From positions 3,744 through 23,962 of the forward strand of contig DJFY01000085.1 in assembly GCA_002431545.1 (NCBI GenBank): a stretch of DNA of 20,219 nucleotides, written 5' to 3'. Position numbers and translations under genes: made by a program. The notes below the pieces were generated by a model that was not told where the DNA came from, searched no databases, and was given only the letters and a program-made list of their open reading frames with translations. Origin of the DNA: Cellvibrionales bacterium UBA5860 (lineage in GTDB: Bacteria; Pseudomonadota; Gammaproteobacteria; Pseudomonadales; Porticoccaceae). This document shows positions 1-7,281 of this stretch, piece by piece. The first letter of the stretch is position 1. Each line of letters starts with the position of its first letter.

Positions 1-183
1 CCCTCGCGATGCCAGAGAACCTGCCGGTTTTTGTAGTTTGTATTGCTCCTTGAACGTAGCCAGCGGGGGGCACCCTGTCAAGCCAGGAGGTGCCCATCGC
101 GCGCCTTCGCCCGCGTTTGCGTCTCCCCCGCACTTGCCTGTATCGTCTCGCCCCCGAACTCATAAAACCATGGGAGATTACGC
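1..183. other. Intergenic leader before the enoyl-CoA hydratase gene
   Basis: No gene is firmly supported. The minus strand is open from an ATG at 96 to the left edge, so the first codons of a divergent gene leaving the window are possible, but there is no convincing ribosome binding site. A hairpin can form between GGGCACC (68-74) and GGTGCCC (89-95), extended inward by CTG/CAG; it has no following T run. The end of this stretch carries the GGGAG (172-176) that serves the next gene. Confidence 0.4.
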
Positions 184-981
184 GTGAGCTTACCCGGACT
201 CGACGGCGACCTGTTGTACGAAAAAAAAGGCAAAATCGCCTATATGACTTTTAACCGTCCCAGTGAGATGAACTCCATCACACCGCAGATGATGGAGGAC
301 ATCGATCTCATCGGGGAGGATTTTAAGAACGACAACGATCTACTGGTACTTATTCTCACCGGGACCGGAGACAAGGCTTTCAGCGCTGGCGCTGACCTCA
401 AACTGACGATCACTAAATTCAAGGCACAGGCAGATCAGGGCGCGCGCTTCATGAACGACCCGACCAGGCGCTTCTTCGCCGGCATCAATAAACCGATTAT
501 CTCGGCCATCAACGGTTTTTGCCTGGCCGGCGGCACAGAAATTATCCAGGGCACTGATATTCGCATAGCAGCTCCCCATGCCAAGTTTGGCTTGCCCGAA
601 GTCCACTGGGGCATCATTCCCGGCGGTGGCTCCCACGTGCGGCTACCGCGGCAAATTCCCTATTGCCACGCTATGGATATCTTACTGACCGGACGCATGA
701 TCACCGCCGAGGAAGCTGTGCAGTTCGGACTTATCAACAAAGTGGTGCCGGCCGATCAGGTCATGGCGGAGTGCGAAAAATATGCTGAAATCATATGCAG
801 CAACGGCCCGTTGGCGGTACAGGCAGCCAAGGAAGCCGCGCTATTGACCTATAACATGGGTTGGGGTGAAGCTTTTTCGACCGAGGCCGTTATCGCCGAG
901 CGCATTTTCAAGACTGAGGATGCCGCGGAGGGACCCAAGGCCTTTGCCGAAAAACGTGAACCGCGTTACCAGGGCAAGTGA
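184..981 (+). CDS. Enoyl-CoA hydratase/isomerase family protein (crotonase fold)
   Basis: 265 aa, the usual length for a single-domain crotonase. These enzymes add water to, or isomerise, the double bond of an enoyl-CoA in the cytoplasm during fatty-acid or aromatic side-chain beta-oxidation. The CoA/oxyanion-hole segment AFSAGADLK lies at about 65-73 and a second oxyanion-hole loop, NGFCLAGGTE, at 110-119. Both acidic residues used by true hydratases are present: E119 (GGTE) and E139 (LPEV), followed by the GIIPGGG turn at 143-149. This favours a hydratase over a dehalogenase or non-catalytic relative; the exact substrate cannot be read. The start is GTG at 184, chosen because GGGAG at 172-176 sits 7 nt upstream and the only nearby ATG (170) runs into a stop after five codons. 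The catabolic neighbours (thioesterase, aldehyde dehydrogenase) fit acyl-CoA metabolism. Confidence 0.9.
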   Translation: MSLPGLDGDLLYEKKGKIAYMTFNRPSEMNSITPQMMEDIDLIGEDFKNDNDLLVLILTGTGDKAFSAGADLKLTITKFKAQADQGARFMNDPTRRFFAGINKPIISAINGFCLAGGTEIIQGTDIRIAAPHAKFGLPEVHWGIIPGGGSHVRLPRQIPYCHAMDILLTGRMITAEEAVQFGLINKVVPADQVMAECEKYAEIICSNGPLAVQAAKEAALLTYNMGWGEAFSTEAVIAERIFKTEDAAEGPKAFAEKREPRYQGK

Positions 982-1114
982 GCGCGAGACAATTAATCCT
1001 TGTCACTCGCGCCAAAATTGCAACGCGCTTAAAACCGCGAATGCGCCCGACCAGCGGCACGCCACCATTCGGCGCAAGACCCAGTTACGACGCGCCCCAT
1101 TGCAGAGAGCCCAG

Positions 1115-1531
1115 ATGCCGTCAATAAACCATCGTCGCGCCCCTCGCCGGCATAGCTATCGTCTGGTTACGAGCTTGGCATCGTCGGCGTTTTGCACCGC
1201 GCTAGCCTTGATTCCTCTATCCTCTCAAGCCGGACTCTACCCGGTAAAAATAAAGAAAGATCTGGGCGATCTGAACATCTACGTCGAGACCAGCTCGGTC
1301 GATATCAGTTCTTCCTCCCGTATCAATCTGACCCTGGCAAACATGGACGATACCGTGGTTTTTTGCCGAGCGAGCTTCGATCCGAAGATCGAGCAGAAGA
1401 AATCTTTCAAGCGCAAAATAGATGTGGGCGACACTACGGTGATCAATTACCAGCCCAGCCGCCAACTTAATCGCCTGCTCATTAGCATCAAATGTCGGGC
1501 ACCGAAACCCGCGACAAGCAGTGAAAATTAG
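1115..1531 (+). CDS. Small exported protein, unknown function
   Basis: 138 aa. The frame is open further upstream, to 866 inside the preceding gene, but that part is Arg/Pro-rich and overlaps the hydratase. I therefore start at ATG 1115, with GAGAG at 1105-1109. An n-region rich in Arg and His is followed by a hydrophobic core (LVTSLASSAFCTALALIPL) and a likely signal-peptidase site after SQA, leaving a mature protein of roughly 100 aa beginning GLYPVKIKK. The mature part is predicted to be beta-rich and has two cysteines (in FCRA and KCRA) that could form a disulfide in the periplasm. The pattern (YPV-x-I/V-x-K start, central Cys, closing L-I-x-I-K-C) resembles a family of small periplasmic proteins in Pseudomonas that is often mislabelled 3-phosphoglycerate kinase. 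That resemblance is from memory and uncertain. It has no kinase features. Confidence 0.65.
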   Translation: MPSINHRRAPRRHSYRLVTSLASSAFCTALALIPLSSQAGLYPVKIKKDLGDLNIYVETSSVDISSSSRINLTLANMDDTVVFCRASFDPKIEQKKSFKRKIDVGDTTVINYQPSRQLNRLLISIKCRAPKPATSSEN

Positions 1532-1558
1532 GACTGCGACAGTTTTTTCAATACGCCC

Positions 1559-2455
1559 ATGAATGGAATGACACCAACCGTTCGCGCCAACGTCAAGGCC
1601 TGGGAATGCGACGTCATGGAACACATGAATGTTCAGCACTACGTGGCCCGCGCCGCTGAAACCGTCGGCCAAATCGGCGCCCTGCTCGGTCTCGGCAGTC
1701 ACCCTACGCTCAAACTCGAGCACCGTGCAGAGCGCGTGCTCTATATGCGGGAAATGCGCAATGGCGAGAGTTATACGGTAAATACCGGCATTCTGGTGTT
1801 GGCCGACTCTGGACTGACCCTGTTCAGCGAAATGCACAACCTGGATCAGGACAATGTCGCCGCGCGCTTTGTCATCGACCTGGGCCTGACCGACACTACA
1901 ACCGGACTTACCCGCGACCTCCCGCCCTCCGTCGTTCAGGCAGCAGAGCCCTTACTGATCGCGGCACCTAAAAACCTTCGCCCCCGCGAAGTGCTCAGCC
2001 AACCGCCACAACGCGATCTAGCGACGGCGGACCAACTCGGCTTGTTCGACACAGCACGCGGCACCATCGAACCCTGGGAATGCGACACGCTGGGTAATTT
2101 GCACCCTCGCTTTTTTATGTCGCGCTGCTCCGATGCCGTCACCCACTTGCAACGCCACTACGGCCTCACCCCGGAATACCGCGCGGCGAACGGCCTCGGC
2201 AGCGCAGCGCTGGAATACAATATCGAATACCACCGGCCCATTCGCGCCGGGGACGCCCTGATGACCAGAAGCGGCCTGCGCGCTATGCGGGAAAAAACCC
2301 AGCAGTTTTTCCACTGGTTTTTCAATGCTGCATCCGGCGAAACCGTGGCGACCGTGGAAACCACTGGGACGCTGTTTGACTTCGAGGCACGGAAGTCGGT
2401 GCCCATACCGCCTGACCTGCGGGCGCTGGCCGAAGCCAATCTGGTGAAATTTTAG
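1559..2455 (+). CDS. Tandem hot-dog thioesterase-like protein
   Basis: 298 aa made of two hot-dog domains fused in one chain. Domain 1 opens with WECDVMEHMNVQHY (15-28), the usual start of the 4-hydroxybenzoyl-CoA thioesterase-like family, with the conserved D18 and the H-M-N turn. Domain 2 repeats the pattern as WECDTLGNLHPRFF (173-186), where H-M-N is replaced by N-L-H, and contains the typical strand IEYHRPIRAGD at about 222-232. Such proteins hydrolyse acyl-CoA or acyl-ACP thioesters in the cytoplasm. Domain 1 keeps the better catalytic signature, so domain 2 may be structural. There is no good Shine-Dalgarno sequence. ATG at 1559 is used, but ATG 1568 is also possible. The 27-nt gap after the preceding gene allows co-transcription. 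Substrate unknown. Confidence 0.8.
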   Translation: MNGMTPTVRANVKAWECDVMEHMNVQHYVARAAETVGQIGALLGLGSHPTLKLEHRAERVLYMREMRNGESYTVNTGILVLADSGLTLFSEMHNLDQDNVAARFVIDLGLTDTTTGLTRDLPPSVVQAAEPLLIAAPKNLRPREVLSQPPQRDLATADQLGLFDTARGTIEPWECDTLGNLHPRFFMSRCSDAVTHLQRHYGLTPEYRAANGLGSAALEYNIEYHRPIRAGDALMTRSGLRAMREKTQQFFHWFFNAASGETVATVETTGTLFDFEARKSVPIPPDLRALAEANLVKF

Positions 2456-2652
2456 CAACCTACCCGTTTACAACGCCGCGACAAAGCAGACCCTGGATAC
2501 CACCACACACGGGCCGTTCGCCGGCAACCGAAGTTCAAGTCGCCTACACAAAGTGCCTCGGCACATCGACGAGGACACAAGTAGCTGACCACCGGTTCCA
2601 GGGGCTACACTAAGCACTCAGTTCATTCGAGCAACTCAAAGGGAGCTCACTT

Positions 2653-4086
2653 ATGGCGCAGAATGTCGCGATTCGCGAAATCGAATCACCCCAAACCGAT
2701 GCCGAACGGATCCTCAAGACTCAGCGCGAAGCTTGTCGCGCGGCCCCCTACCCCGCTCTCGCGGCACGTTTACACAACCTGGCAAAACTCGAGACCCTGC
2801 TCAGCGAAAACGCCGATGCCATATGCCAGGCAATTGCCGCCGATTTCGGTCACCGCAACCCGACCGAAACCAAACTGGTGGAGATTTTCGGTTCGCTGAC
2901 GGCCATACGCGATGCCCGAAAAAATCTCAAAAAATGGATGAAACCGCAGCGCCGACACACCTCAATCATGTTTTTTACCGGCAAGAACGAGGTTATCCCC
3001 CAACCCAAGGGCGTTATCGGCATAGCGACCCCCTGGAACTATCCGCTATATCTTTCCATCGGCCCGGTTATCAACGCGCTGGCAGCCGGAAATCGCTGCA
3101 TGGTGAAGCTGGCAGCCAATTCCCAAAATCTGTGTATCCTTATGCAGCAGCTATGCAGCACGACGTTTACGGACGAACTTGTCGCCTACCTGCCCGGTGT
3201 CAGCGGGTCCGAATTTTCAGCGCTGCCCTTCGATCACATCGTCTATACCGGCTCAGCCGAAAGCGGGAAAAACGTGATGAGTGCAGCGGCTCAGAATCTA
3301 TGCCCGGTGACACTTGAACTGGGCGGCAAATCGCCGACGGTCATCTGCGATGATTTTGACCTGCGCGAGGCCGCAAGCCGCATCATGTACGGCAAATTCG
3401 TCAATGCAGGGCAAACCTGCGTCGCCCCGGATTATCTCTTTGTACCGACGCACAAACTCAACCAGTTTGTCGACTACTCGGCGGAAATCATCAAGGCGCG
3501 TTACCCCGATACGGATCGCGACGACTACACATCGGTAATCGACCAACGCTCCTACGAACGGCTACAGGACACCCTCCGGGACGCCACTGAAAAGGGCGCG
3601 GTCGCGGTTAACCTGAGCAACAACGATTGTAACGACACACTACGTAAAATCCCGCCGCATATCGTGCACAACGTGAACGATTCCATGCGCATCATGCAGG
3701 AAGAAATTTTCGGACCGCTATTGATCGTGATGCCCTATAGCAACATCGACGAAGTCCTCGACCACATTAACAAACGCGACACGCCGCTGGCGTTCTATCT
3801 CTTTACTCACGACAAAGCCCTGCAAGAAAAGCTGTTTTATAACACCTTGTCCGGCGGGGTCACGGTCAACAACTGCATCTTCCACGTCTTGCAGCACAGC
3901 ATTCCTTTTGGCGGTGTCGGCGCCAGCGGCATGGGTCACTACCACGGGTACGAGGGTTTTCTCGAGATGAGCAAACTACGACCCAAATTTACTTTTCCCA
4001 AAGTCGGCAAGCCAGATCTATTTTATCCACCCTACCGTAAAAGCCATGAGTTGCTATACAGAACGCTCAATCGCCTGAAGCTCTAG
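2653..4086 (+). CDS. Aldehyde dehydrogenase, class 3 / coniferyl aldehyde dehydrogenase-like
   Basis: 477 aa. Oxidises an aldehyde to the acid with NAD(P)+. All core residues are visible: N129 in TPWNY, K152, the general base E222 in LELGGKSP, and the nucleophile C256 in NAGQTC; EEIFGPLL and the closing FGGVGASGMGHYHG segment follow. The short length, the HYHGYEGF segment and the hydrophobic tail place it in the ALDH3-like group that includes coniferyl aldehyde dehydrogenase. The usual KPSE cofactor motif reads KLAA here, so cofactor preference may differ. The start is supported by GGGAG at 2641-2645, 7 nt before ATG. Nearby acyl-CoA genes suggest use on a fatty or aromatic aldehyde, but the substrate is an inference. 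Confidence 0.88.
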   Translation: MAQNVAIREIESPQTDAERILKTQREACRAAPYPALAARLHNLAKLETLLSENADAICQAIAADFGHRNPTETKLVEIFGSLTAIRDARKNLKKWMKPQRRHTSIMFFTGKNEVIPQPKGVIGIATPWNYPLYLSIGPVINALAAGNRCMVKLAANSQNLCILMQQLCSTTFTDELVAYLPGVSGSEFSALPFDHIVYTGSAESGKNVMSAAAQNLCPVTLELGGKSPTVICDDFDLREAASRIMYGKFVNAGQTCVAPDYLFVPTHKLNQFVDYSAEIIKARYPDTDRDDYTSVIDQRSYERLQDTLRDATEKGAVAVNLSNNDCNDTLRKIPPHIVHNVNDSMRIMQEEIFGPLLIVMPYSNIDEVLDHINKRDTPLAFYLFTHDKALQEKLFYNTLSGGVTVNNCIFHVLQHSIPFGGVGASGMGHYHGYEGFLEMSKLRPKFTFPKVGKPDLFYPPYRKSHELLYRTLNRLKL

Positions 4087-4466
4087 GGCCCGTCAACGGG
4101 AATTAAAGTTGACTCACGCCAGGTGAGAAGCGAGCTCGAGCGTCAACTCACCTGCCGGCGGGTCGTAAGACCCCGACACCAGCCCACATGGGCGAAAAAT
4201 CACCACACCCCCGAGCCTCAGCCGCCGCACGCAGAGACCCAAGCGCAGAGGCCGCCAGGGGAAAATCCGGCACAGCCGCGTTGATCGGGCCCAGTTCCCG
4301 AATCAGGCGATTGGCAATACCGCGGGCTGGCCTGCCTGCCGCTAAATTGACAGGGAAGTTCCAGGACGCGCTGAAAAATCCATGATTGCCTCCACACACG
4401 ACGCTTTAGACACGAGGCGCTGATGCCAGCCCCCGGGATCGAACAATAAGCCCGGCGCACCTGCAA
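4087..4466. other. Gap with inverted repeats and a possible gene remnant
   Basis: 380 nt without an intact gene. The left end is rich in short inverted repeats: GTCAAC at 4092-4097, GTTGAC at 4108-4113 and GTCAAC at 4142-4147, plus CAGGTGAG (4120-4127) against CTCACCTG (4147-4154). These could be a terminator for the aldehyde dehydrogenase gene or a regulator site; no T run follows. The rest is covered by the possible dehydrogenase remnant listed separately. Confidence 0.45.
4148..4399 (-). pseudogene. Possible C-terminal remnant of a 3-hydroxyisobutyrate dehydrogenase-type protein
   Basis: An open minus-strand frame of 83 codons ending in TGA at 4148-4150. Its last half (GIANRLIRELGPINAAVPDFPL, ASALGSLRAAAEARG, CGDFSPMW) resembles the C-terminal all-helical domain of the beta-hydroxyacid dehydrogenase family, where a KDL-like helix, a VPLPL turn, an LY-x-AA helix and a GDxDFSA tail occur in this order. 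The conserved catalytic lysine segment does not read correctly, and there is no Rossmann domain upstream because the Gdt1-like gene follows within 70 nt. If the similarity holds, this is a truncated relic. It may also be a chance GC-rich open frame. Confidence 0.3.
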
Positions 4467-4739
4467 TCAAGCCCGGTACAGCGTGATCAAACCAATGACT
4501 ATAAAACCGGCCCCGGCAACATAACGCAGTATTTTTTCGCTGACATAGGCCGATATCACGGTACCGGCCAGGACACCGATGGCGGACGCCAGCACCAGGG
4601 CAGTGGACGCGGCCAAAAAGACAGTGGTCTTGCTGACCGTTTTATCGGCCGCAAACAGCATCGTCGCTAGCTGTGTCTTGTCGCCAAGCTCGGCGATAAA
4701 TATCGCCGCGAATGTCGTTAGAAATACTTTCCAGTCCAT
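4467..4739 (-). CDS. Half-size TMEM165/GDT1 family cation transporter
   Basis: 90 aa, about half the size of eukaryotic Gdt1. The signature of the family, E-x-G-D-K-T-Q, is at E17-L-G-D20-K-T-Q23 in the first transmembrane helix, followed by two more helices (about 38-62 and 69-88). The family (UPF0016) exports Mn2+ or exchanges Ca2+/Mn2+ for H+ across the inner membrane. Full-length members carry two copies of the motif, so a single-copy protein must work as an oligomer. Start ATG at 4739 with only a weak purine stretch (GAGAT) upstream. I looked for a yybP-ykoY manganese riboswitch in the 5' region and did not see its conserved core. Confidence 0.8.
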   Translation of the reverse strand: MDWKVFLTTFAAIFIAELGDKTQLATMLFAADKTVSKTTVFLAASTALVLASAIGVLAGTVISAYVSEKILRYVAGAGFIVIGLITLYRA

Positions 4740-5098
4740 ATTACAGGCATCTCGAATCGACTATCTAAAGTGCGGCTCAAGCCCTCGCTCAAGCGGGTGT
4801 TAAGCGCTTCCCGCTCACTGGCGTAAGTGTAGCGCGCCGGCTCTTGCCGCGGGCTGGATTGTCGGGCAAATGCCGATCATTGCCAACGCCGCAGGATCGG
4901 AGATTAGCGCACTACATTGGCTTCCGACACGGAATGACGGGTATTCCAGGGTGAGGGCCCCGCTCGCTTGACCCGCGTTAACACATAGGCAAAGCTATGG
5001 GTGCAAATTTTGTCGCGGGGTCGACCCCGCTTCACTCACTTTCAGTCATCAACCAGAGGAGGCGTCGGCGGCGGGAACGTTAGCAGACGCATAGAAAA
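4740..5098. other. Divergent intergenic region with a perfect palindrome
   Basis: 359 nt between the minus-strand Gdt1-like gene and the plus-strand SDR gene. It contains the palindrome at 5015-5030, a GGGTGCAAATTTTG element at 4999-5012 that recurs upstream of the last aldehyde dehydrogenase, and an AGAGGAGG at 5055-5062 that looks like a strong Shine-Dalgarno sequence but has no start codon at usable distance. No coding sequence is supported. Confidence 0.45.
5015..5030. promoter_or_regulatory. Perfect 16-bp palindrome upstream of the SDR gene
   Basis: GCGGGGTCGACCCCGC reads the same on both strands. It lies 68 nt before the SDR start codon, a usual distance for an operator. It could also fold as GCGGGG-TCGA-CCCCGC followed by a T-rich stretch, like a terminator, but no plus-strand gene ends just before it. 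Confidence 0.35.
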
Positions 5099-5956
5099 AT
5101 GAAAAACGTGGAAGGAAAAGTCGCTTTCATCACTGGCGGCGCCAGTGGCATGGGTTTGGGCATGGCCCGCGCCTTTGCCAAAGCCGGCATGAAAGTCATG
5201 ATCGGTGATATCGAGGCGGAACCCGCAAAAAAAGCAGCCGACGAGTTGAAGGGCAAGGGCCTGGACGCTGCCAGCGTCCAGGTGGACGTCAGTAAACTGG
5301 AATCCGTCCAGGCTGCGGCAGATACCACCATCGACACCTTTGGCAAGGTTCATGTGGTCTGTAACAACGCTGGCATCGCAGTCGGCGGCTACAGCGAAAC
5401 CTGCAACATGCGCAACTGGAACTGGGTGGTCGACGTTAACCTTTGGGGCGTGGTTTACGGTCTACAGGCCTTTGTACCGAAAATCCTCGAGCAGGATGAA
5501 GGCGGCCACGTGGTAAGCACCGCTTCCATGGCCGGCATGGTCGGCCTGCGCGGCGCAGGCCCCTATAACGCCACCAAATTTGCCGTGGTTGGGATGATGG
5601 AAACTTTCGCTGCGGATCATCGCAAACACAACATCGAGGCCTCGGTATTGTGTCCCGGCATCGTCGCCACCAATATCGGACATTCCGGACGCAACCGACC
5701 CGAAGAATACGGTGGCGTTGTACAACCCAGCGAGAAAGACCGCACTGCGGAAATGCTGGCCCAGGGCCTGGATCCGGACATTGTCGGAGACCTCGTTCTG
5801 GAAGCAATACAGGAAAATCAGTTTTATATTTTCACCGATCCCAGTCTGAAACATTTAATAGAGACCCGCTGCGAACGCATCATCGCGGGCTACGACTGGG
5901 CGACCAACTGCAAATCGCTCAAAGGCGCCAAGCAGGCAGGTGGCTTGCCGGGCTGA
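5099..5956 (+). CDS. Short-chain dehydrogenase/reductase (classical SDR), probably NAD-dependent
   Basis: 285 aa. Classical SDR with a complete active site: nucleotide-binding TGGASGMG at 12-19, NNAG at 89-92, N114, S143, Y156 and K160 (YNATK). D37 at the end of the second beta strand favours NAD(H) over NADP(H). The C-terminal part from about 195 (RNRPEEYGG and a charged tail) is longer than in minimal SDRs and probably shapes the substrate pocket; the substrate is unknown. There is no good Shine-Dalgarno sequence directly before ATG 5099. The AGAGGAGG at 5055-5062 is too far away and has no start codon near it, so the annotated start is the best available. SDRs of this type accompany acyl-CoA and alcohol catabolic genes, which fits the neighbourhood. 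Confidence 0.9.
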   Translation: MKNVEGKVAFITGGASGMGLGMARAFAKAGMKVMIGDIEAEPAKKAADELKGKGLDAASVQVDVSKLESVQAAADTTIDTFGKVHVVCNNAGIAVGGYSETCNMRNWNWVVDVNLWGVVYGLQAFVPKILEQDEGGHVVSTASMAGMVGLRGAGPYNATKFAVVGMMETFAADHRKHNIEASVLCPGIVATNIGHSGRNRPEEYGGVVQPSEKDRTAEMLAQGLDPDIVGDLVLEAIQENQFYIFTDPSLKHLIETRCERIIAGYDWATNCKSLKGAKQAGGLPG

Positions 5957-6304
5957 GGCCTCGCCGACGCCAAGTGGCAGCCCCGCGGCAGGTTTTCTCA
6001 TTACGCGGATGGTGCCATCTGCTACCCTCACCTCGACACAGCACAAACATGTGCCCTGGCGCTGTGTCGAGGCTGCCATGCGCTGAATCTTGGTTTCTCT
6101 CTGCGTATGCGGGTATTGGGCGACCCAAGGAATCTGCTGGGAACTTGAAGCCTAGTTTTTACTCCCAGTTAAGCAGTCCATCGTTCCTGGCCACTGCGGC
6201 TTTTGGCTTCCAGGAAAATCCCTTGTTGCCGTTTCGGCACCGAGAGGTTCGTGACAGCTACAAATCATTATTACTGCGACAAATAGCTACTAAGGAGATC
6301 CATC
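5957..6304. other. Gap containing a long perfect hairpin
   Basis: 348 nt with no supported gene. The notable element is the 12-bp perfect inverted repeat at 6031-6072. The right end contains the strong ribosome binding site AAGGAG (6292-6297) of the next gene. Confidence 0.5.
6031..6072. repeat. 12-bp perfect inverted repeat with nested hairpin
   Basis: CCTCGACACAGC (6031-6042) pairs fully with GCTGTGTCGAGG (6061-6072). Inside the 18-nt loop GCACA (6041-6045) can pair with TGTGC (6050-6054), which competes with the last two bases of the outer stem. No T run follows on either strand, so it is not a standard intrinsic terminator. Confidence 0.6.
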
Positions 6305-6559
6305 ATGGCTTACGTCACAATTGACGGTCAAAAATACGAAAAAGAACTGATCGACCTGGCCACGGCACATACGACCGGGCGGGGCGAAGGCAAGATTGCC
6401 AAAGACGAGGCGGCCGATCTCCTCAAATCAGCATCCGATGGCCCCGGAGTCACCGACACTGAAATGGCGACCCTGAATTACATTCGGAATAATTTTGAGT
6501 TTACCGACGCCGCTGCCAGTTATTTCGATGGAGAAATCGGCGGCCTCAAACGGGCATAG
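6305..6559 (+). CDS. Small acidic protein of unknown function
   Basis: 84 aa, with a strong ribosome binding site (AAGGAG at 6292-6297, 7 nt before ATG). No signal peptide or membrane segment, so cytoplasmic. The middle reads GRGEGKIAKDEAADLL, then DGPGVTDTEMATLNYIRNNFEFTD; the G-x-G-x-I-x-x-x-E pattern followed by a helix recalls a degenerate EF-hand. I recall similar small proteins of unknown function in marine gammaproteobacteria. It is followed by a likely terminator at 6571-6605, so it is probably a single-gene transcript. Confidence 0.75.
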   Translation: MAYVTIDGQKYEKELIDLATAHTTGRGEGKIAKDEAADLLKSASDGPGVTDTEMATLNYIRNNFEFTDAAASYFDGEIGGLKRA

Positions 6560-6570
6560 AGCCAGCCGGG

Positions 6571-6605
6571 GAGGACTCAGGCGCCTCCTCGATCCTCTGT
6601 TTTTT
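6571..6605 (+). terminator. Probable intrinsic terminator after the 84-aa gene
   Basis: GAGGA (6571-6575) can pair with TCCTC at 6593-6597 (or with the nearer TCCTC at 6586-6590), and six T follow at 6600-6605. The stem is short, so the call is moderate. Confidence 0.4.
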
Positions 6606-6650
6606 CATTACTTACCACCCCGTCAGATTGCAATGAGGCATAAATAAGCC

Positions 6651-7073
6651 ATGGATTTACTACAGATCGCGGCAAAGCTCTTTATGGACAAACTTCCTGA
6701 CCAGGGTAGCGGGCTTTCCCTCTCACTGGTGACCAGCGCACTGGAGAAATTGCTGCCCAGCGCAAATGGTGATCTGGATATTGCCGCTCTGGTGAATCAG
6801 TTCATGAATCAGGGCGGTCTCGCAGCTATGGCCAGTTCCTGGCTTGGGGATGGAGGCAACCAATCCCTATCTGCCGACAAACTGCTAACTTTGCTAGGGG
6901 GCGCCAAAGTCGGCGCCTTCGCCGAACAACTGGGCCTGGACCAAAGCGCTGCTGCCAGCGGACTCTCCGAGATGATCCCCGAGCTCATCGACAAGTCCAG
7001 TAGTGCTGGCGCCGTCACGGCCAACCCCCTGGGCGCGCTGACCTCAGGTTTAACGGGCAAACTGTTCAATTAA
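6651..7073 (+). CDS. YidB-like / DUF937 family protein
   Basis: 140 aa. The segment GLAAMASSWLGDGGNQSLSADKLLTLLG (about 55-83) followed by FAEQLGLDQSAAASGLSEMIPELIDKSS (about 90-117) is the hallmark of the YidB/DUF937 family: small, Gly/Ala/Ser-rich, helical cytoplasmic proteins whose function is not established. The family usually ends with a LPxxVDxLTPxG-like motif; here it reads IPELIDKSSSAG. ATG at 6651 has no strong ribosome binding site, but no alternative fits better. The 208-nt gap to the next gene suggests a separate unit. Confidence 0.82.
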   Translation: MDLLQIAAKLFMDKLPDQGSGLSLSLVTSALEKLLPSANGDLDIAALVNQFMNQGGLAAMASSWLGDGGNQSLSADKLLTLLGGAKVGAFAEQLGLDQSAAASGLSEMIPELIDKSSSAGAVTANPLGALTSGLTGKLFN

Positions 7074-7281
7074 GCTAGACCCGACAGGCCCGGCTCCCGC
7101 CTAACAACGCCAGACAACGAGTCGGTACGAATGCTTTGAGCGCGACGAGCACGCATCGATCGCGGCGATCCGGTTTGCCCGAACTGCTAACTACCCCTTC
7201 AATATTGCTACTATTGCCGCAGCGGGGTTACAGCTTTGCCGAAAAACCGCGAACCATGACCACAAGCGAGGCCATTGAACG

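Noticed and set aside
866..1114. N-terminal extension of the small exported protein into the hydratase gene
   Set aside because: This part is Arg/Pro-rich, out of frame inside the hydratase gene, and lacks a ribosome binding site; the signal peptide begins after 1115.
2018..2458. Long minus-strand open frame opposite the hot-dog protein gene
   Set aside because: It is antisense to a clear two-domain protein and has no domain features of its own; typical shadow frame in GC-rich DNA.
4740..4920. yybP-ykoY manganese riboswitch upstream of the Gdt1-like gene
   Set aside because: Such riboswitches often precede manganese exporters, but I could not find the conserved core or pairing on the minus strand.
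5055..5062. AGAGGAGG as the ribosome binding site of the SDR gene or of a leader ORF
   Set aside because: It is 36 nt before the SDR ATG, and no ATG, GTG or TTG lies within usable distance after it.
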